This document shows positions 4,959 through 7,981 of a stretch of DNA of 7,981 bases, in pieces. This DNA is from an uncultured Clostridia bacterium (GTDB taxonomy: Bacteria; Bacillota; Clostridia; TANB77; CAG-508), in the NCBI GenBank assembly GCA_944388645.1, contig CALXJO010000045.1, positions 1-7,981 of the forward strand, read 5' to 3'. Both the position numbers and the translations under genes were made by a program. Under the pieces are notes generated by a model. It saw only the letters and a list, made by a program, of their open reading frames with translations, ran no database searches and was not told where the DNA came from. Numbering within the stretch: the stretch's first letter is position 1; every line of letters starts with the position of its first letter.

Positions 4959-6999
4959 GAAAAAAATTATCATAATATCAGTAGTAGCAATTATTTTAGT
5001 AATAATAGCAGTGGTTATTGGAATATTTTTTTATATATCTAATCAACCAAAAAATAATCCAGGAGATGTTGTAAGTACTTATGCACAATATATAGTAGAT
5101 CAAAATTATGAAGAAATGTATAATTTAATTTCAGAAAATAGTAAAGCACAAACATCTCAGGAAGATTATATAAATAGAAACAAAAATATATATGAAGGAA
5201 TAGAAATTGCAAACTTTGCTATAAATATCACATCAGTCGAAAAGGGTGATAACAATACTGTAAAGGTAAGTTACAATAACTCAATGGACACAATGGCAGG
5301 GCACATTGAATTTGCAAATTCAATGACATTATCATTAGATGATAATAAGGAATATAAAATAAATTGGTCATCTAATTTAATATTTCCAAGTTTAAATAAT
5401 AGTGATAAAGTTAGAGTCAAAACAATAGAAGCTGAAAGAGGAAGTATATTAGATAGAAATGGTGAATATTTAGCAACAAATGGAACTGCTTCGCAAATAG
5501 GACTTGTTCCTGGCAGAATGAATGAACAAACTAAAGATGCAGACATTAGCAGAGTTGCAGAATTACTAAATATGACAGTAGAATCAATAAATAATTCTTT
5601 ATCTGCATCATATGTAAAAGATGATACATTTGTACCATTAAAAACTGTTTCAAAAGATGAAACAGACTTAAAGAACACATTATTAGAAATATCTGGTATA
5701 AAAATAATAGATTCTGAAGAAAGAATATACCCATTAGGCGAATCTGCTTCTCAATTAGTTGGCTATATACAACCAATAAGTGCAGAAGAACTAGCAGAAA
5801 AAGCAGACGAAGGCTACACATCTAGTAGCTTAATCGGAAAATATGGATTAGAAAGATATTATGAAGATACATTAAGAGCTGTAAATGGAGCAGAGATTTA
5901 CATAGAAGATTCCGAAGGAAACAAAAAGACATCAATTGCTACATTAGATGCAAAAGATGGAACTGATGTAAAACTTACAATAGACAGTACTTTGCAACAA
6001 CAAATATATGAGCAATTTAAAGAAGATGAAAGTGCAGTTGTAGAAATAAATCCAAAAACAGGAGAAGTACTAGCATTAGTTAGTTGTCCAAGCTTTGACT
6101 CAAACGATTTTAGTTTAGGAATGACAACGGCAGACTATAATGCTTTAACACAGGATACTCAAAATCCACTATTTAATAGATATTTAGCAACATATGCTCC
6201 AGGTTCATCATTTAAACCAATAGTAGGAGCAATAGGACTAACTAATGGAAGCTTTACAGCAGACGAGAACTTTGGAACAAGTGGTACTAGATGGCAAAAT
6301 GATAGTAGCTGGGGAGACTTTTATATAACAACTTTAACAACTTATTCAGGTCCTGCAAACCTAAGAAATGCACTAATATATTCAGATAATATATACTTTG
6401 CAAAAGCTGCATTAAAAATAGGAAGTGACAAATTTATAGAATCTCTAAAAAATCTTGGATTTAATGAAAATATAGAATTTCCACAAACAATATCAAAATC
6501 ATCATATTCAAACAGTGAAGGATTTACAAATGAAACACAACTTGCAAATTCAGGGTACGGTCAGGGAGAAATGTTAGTAAACCCAATACATATGGCAATG
6601 ATGTATTCTGCTTTTGTAAATGAAGGAAATATGATAATGCCATATATAGAATACAAAGAAAATGCAAGCTCAGCAAATGCTACATACTATAAAGAAGGAG
6701 TATTTACAAAAGAAGCAGCAGAAACAATAAGAGATGATTTAATTCAAGTAGTAGAAAATCCAGGAGGAACTGCCCATTCTGCACAAATCGAAGGAAAAAC
6801 AATAGCAGGAAAAACAGGAACAGCAGAAATAAAAGACTCAAAAGACGATACAGAAGGAACAGAAGTAGGTTGGTTTAATGCATTTACAGTAAACGAAACA
6901 GACGAAAACTCAAGACTAATAATAAGTATGGTAGAAAACGTAAAAGGAAAAGGTGGAAGCCACTATTTGTTACCAAAAGTAAAAGCAATACTTGAATAA
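4951..6999 (+). CDS. MecA-like class B penicillin-binding protein (transpeptidase)
   Basis: 682 residues anchored by one N-terminal membrane span (about 5-29), catalytic part outside. Order: an NTF2-like MecA_N domain (about 37-150, starting PGDVVSTYAQYIVDQNYEEM), a PBP dimer domain (about 155-330, with ERGSILDRNGEYLA at 162-175), then the transpeptidase (about 350-680). Catalytic motifs are complete: S419-S-F-K422, S478-D-N480 and K621-T-G-T624. It cross-links peptidoglycan. This architecture is that of the class B group containing S. aureus PBP2a, enterococcal PBP5 and B. subtilis PbpC, several of which have low beta-lactam affinity. Affinity here cannot be read from sequence by eye. ATG 4951 has AAAGGAG (4938-4944) 6 bases upstream and overlaps the preceding gene by 8 bases. 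An inverted 52-bp repeat starts 6 bases after the stop. Confidence 0.94.
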   Translation: MSKKKIIIISVVAIILVIIAVVIGIFFYISNQPKNNPGDVVSTYAQYIVDQNYEEMYNLISENSKAQTSQEDYINRNKNIYEGIEIANFAINITSVEKGDNNTVKVSYNNSMDTMAGHIEFANSMTLSLDDNKEYKINWSSNLIFPSLNNSDKVRVKTIEAERGSILDRNGEYLATNGTASQIGLVPGRMNEQTKDADISRVAELLNMTVESINNSLSASYVKDDTFVPLKTVSKDETDLKNTLLEISGIKIIDSEERIYPLGESASQLVGYIQPISAEELAEKADEGYTSSSLIGKYGLERYYEDTLRAVNGAEIYIEDSEGNKKTSIATLDAKDGTDVKLTIDSTLQQQIYEQFKEDESAVVEINPKTGEVLALVSCPSFDSNDFSLGMTTADYNALTQDTQNPLFNRYLATYAPGSSFKPIVGAIGLTNGSFTADENFGTSGTRWQNDSSWGDFYITTLTTYSGPANLRNALIYSDNIYFAKAALKIGSDKFIESLKNLGFNENIEFPQTISKSSYSNSEGFTNETQLANSGYGQGEMLVNPIHMAMMYSAFVNEGNMIMPYIEYKENASSANATYYKEGVFTKEAAETIRDDLIQVVENPGGTAHSAQIEGKTIAGKTGTAEIKDSKDDTEGTEVGWFNAFTVNETDENSRLIISMVENVKGKGGSHYLLPKVKAILE

Positions 7000-7004
7000 T
7001 TTTG

Positions 7005-7056
7005 GGTGTTTTTGGGGACACTTCTCCGAGACATCTAAAAGGTGTTTTTGGGGACA
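7005..7056 (+). repeat. 52-bp TGTCCCC repeat, right copy (inverted)
   Basis: Two direct 16-mers GGTGTTTTTGGGGACA (7005-7020 and 7041-7056), again 36 bp apart. Together with 4169-4220 it brackets the three-gene PPC-PBP operon in opposite orientation with one mismatch. It can fold only weakly (GTGT/ACAC arms around TTTTGGGG) and has no T-run, so it is not a good intrinsic terminator. Confidence 0.85.
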
Positions 7057-7134
7057 GGTTACTAAAGGTTCTAGACAAATGTAGTTGAACATTTTTCCTT
7101 AGGAGAAGATGTTTAGAAAGGATTAAGAATTCTT

Positions 7135-7764
7135 ATGATAAAAACGGTCATGGCAAGTGATTTAGAAAAAGTAAATTCTTATGAGGATGCACAAAAAGTA
7201 TTAGAGAATGAAGAAGTTTCGGCAATAAGTTTTGAAAACTTAGAAGGTATATTAATTGCTACTGATATAGAGATAGAAAAAAGCAAATTTGTTAATTGTA
7301 AATGCGAAAATTCTAATTTTGAAAGATGTGATTTTTCAAATATTATGTTTGAAAATTGTGACTTTTCAAATAGTAAATTCATAGAATGTAATTTTACAAG
7401 AGCAAAATTTCAAAACTGTAAATTATTAGGAACAAACTTTATGAATTCTATTTTCTATACAACAGAATTTGAAGAAATAGTTGCAAAATATTCAAACTTT
7501 TCTGAGTCAAGTTTAAAAGATGTATCAATTGTAAAATCTAATTTAGAAGGAGCAAATATAGAAAATGCAAAGCTAAAAAATCTAAAATTAGAAGACACAA
7601 ATCTAGTAGGAGTAAACTTCTTTGAAACAAACTTAAAAGGAATAGATTTTACAACATCTAATATTGAAGGAATTGTAGTAAGCATAAAAGACTTAAAAGG
7701 AGCAATAGTATCAGAGATGCAAGCAATAGAACTTGCAAAACTTTTAGGAATAATAATAAAATAA
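7135..7764 (+). CDS. Pentapeptide-repeat protein, Qnr-like
   Basis: 209 residues built largely of five-residue repeats with central F or L (about 32-192). Examples are SKFVNCKCENSNFERCDF (50-67), SKFIECNFTRAKFQNCKL (80-97) and SNLEGANIENAKLKNLKL (135-152). Such chains fold into a right-handed four-sided beta helix. A short interruption near 103-117 and the C-terminal helix QAIELAKLLGIIIK (196-209) resemble the Qnr/MfpA group, whose DNA-mimic rods protect gyrase and topoisomerase IV from quinolones. Gyrase protection is not shown here. Repeat content is high in Cys in the first half. Start ATG 7135 has AAAGG (7117-7121) 13 bases upstream, a rather long spacing. ATG 7150 has none. No good promoter was recognised between 7057 and 7134. 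Confidence 0.88.
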   Translation: MIKTVMASDLEKVNSYEDAQKVLENEEVSAISFENLEGILIATDIEIEKSKFVNCKCENSNFERCDFSNIMFENCDFSNSKFIECNFTRAKFQNCKLLGTNFMNSIFYTTEFEEIVAKYSNFSESSLKDVSIVKSNLEGANIENAKLKNLKLEDTNLVGVNFFETNLKGIDFTTSNIEGIVVSIKDLKGAIVSEMQAIELAKLLGIIIK

Positions 7765-7801
7765 TTTTCGCCCAAAAAAGGGCGTCCCTAATGGGCGAAA
7801 T
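7763..7801 (-). repeat. 39-bp TTTCGCCC palindromic repeat, copy B (terminator in this orientation)
   Basis: TTTCGCCC (7766-7773) and GGGCGAAA (7793-7800) bracket AAAAAAGGGCGTCCCTAAT. The stem is followed by five T (7801-7805), so here it should act as an intrinsic terminator for the pentapeptide gene, starting at its stop codon. A second GGGCG at 7780-7784 offers an alternative short hairpin. It is the reverse-complement copy of 1892-1930 with about four differences in 39. Confidence 0.75.
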
Positions 7802-7803
7802 TT

Positions 7804-7834
7804 TTGAATAAATTTTTCCATATAAGACCATAAT
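7804..7834 (+). promoter_or_regulatory. Weak candidate promoter for dps
   Basis: TTGAAT (7804-7809) and CATAAT (7829-7834) are separated by 19 bases, longer than ideal. This is the best pair I find between the terminator and the dps ribosome site. The overlapping ATATAAGACCATAATATA is only loosely like a PerR box and is not called as one. Confidence 0.25.
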
Positions 7835-7856
7835 ATAAAAAAGAAAAGGAGAGGTA

Positions 7857-7981
7857 ATGAAAATGGAAAATATTATTCAAGATTTAAATCAATTTTTAGC
7901 AGATTTAGCTGTGTTTTACAGAAAGTTACAAAATTATCATTGGAATGTAACAGGAAAAGATTTTTTTGTTATTCATGAAAA
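7857..7981 (+). CDS. dps: Dps ferritin-like DNA-protection protein (5' part, cut by window end)
   Basis: The first 41 codons of a Dps-family protein. The opening IIQDLNQFLADLAVFYRKLQ and NYHWNVTGKDFFVIHE carry the family's helix A and the ferroxidase histidines H28 and H40 (12 apart, as in other Dps proteins). Such proteins form 12-subunit shells that oxidise and store iron using peroxide, protecting DNA. ATG 7857 has AAGGAG (7846-7851) 5 bases upstream. A second in-frame ATG at 7863 (spacing 8 from GAGG at 7851-7854) is almost as likely and would remove two residues. The gene lies downstream of the terminator at 7763-7805 and so is probably a separate unit. The remaining two thirds lie outside the window. 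Confidence 0.93.
   Translation, partial: MKMENIIQDLNQFLADLAVFYRKLQNYHWNVTGKDFFVIHE

Noticed and set aside
5271..5821. Long open frames on the - strand inside the PBP gene, and similar ones inside other genes
   Set aside because: They lie opposite clear coding sequence, lack ribosome sites, and their translations are low-complexity products of reversed AT-rich codons.
7109..7126. Five-codon leader peptide (MFRKD) before the pentapeptide gene
   Set aside because: The upstream AGGAG is only 3 bases from the ATG, and no regulatory codons or attenuator structure follow.
7829..7843. PerR-like box upstream of dps
   Set aside because: The AT-rich sequence has only loose half-site similarity, not the TTATAAT-N-ATTATAA dyad.

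Overview
The window is a very AT-rich stretch from a low-GC Gram-positive, most likely a Clostridia-type member of the Bacillota. The grounds are the strong AGGAGG-like ribosome binding sites, the ATA/AGA/TTA-rich codon use, and the families present (DUF368/PopT, BceR-like regulator, zinc anti-sigma factor, MecA-like PBP, Dps). The genetic code is standard: TGG is used for Trp and TGA is a real stop. All recognised protein genes lie on the + strand. Only one structured-RNA candidate, at the left edge, points the other way.

Layout. 1-262: a divergent control region with a consensus promoter on the - strand that would transcribe a GC-rich, hairpin-rich RNA running off the window, and a + promoter for popT. 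263-1141: DUF368/PopT undecaprenyl-phosphate translocase. 1142-2675: a BceR/VirR-type response regulator and a PF06541 polytopic membrane protein, each preceded by the same 14-bp dyad at the same distance from an extended -10. 2681-2715: a strong hairpin. 2823-3934: an ECF sigma factor overlapping its zinc anti-sigma factor, whose extracellular part looks like the FtsX extracellular domain. 3935-4292: a gene-free gap with a 144-bp imperfect palindrome, one copy of a 52-bp repeat and a promoter. 4293-6999: a three-gene operon of PPC/DUF296 protein, 71-aa unknown protein and MecA-like class B PBP, closed by an inverted copy of the 52-bp repeat. 7135-7764: pentapeptide-repeat protein. 7857-end: start of dps.

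Together the genes suggest a cell-envelope and stress neighbourhood. It holds lipid-carrier recycling (PopT), an antimicrobial-peptide-type response regulator with an apparent local regulon, an envelope-sensing sigma/anti-sigma switch, and a possibly low-affinity transpeptidase. Topoisomerase-protection-like and DNA/iron-protection proteins follow. Joint regulation of the whole set is inference. Only the RR to PF06541 link is supported by shared DNA sites.

The most notable points are the anti-sigma factor with an FtsX-like sensor, the twin operators of an orphan BceR-like regulator, the - strand RNA with alternative stems, and two families of small repeats present in opposite orientations.
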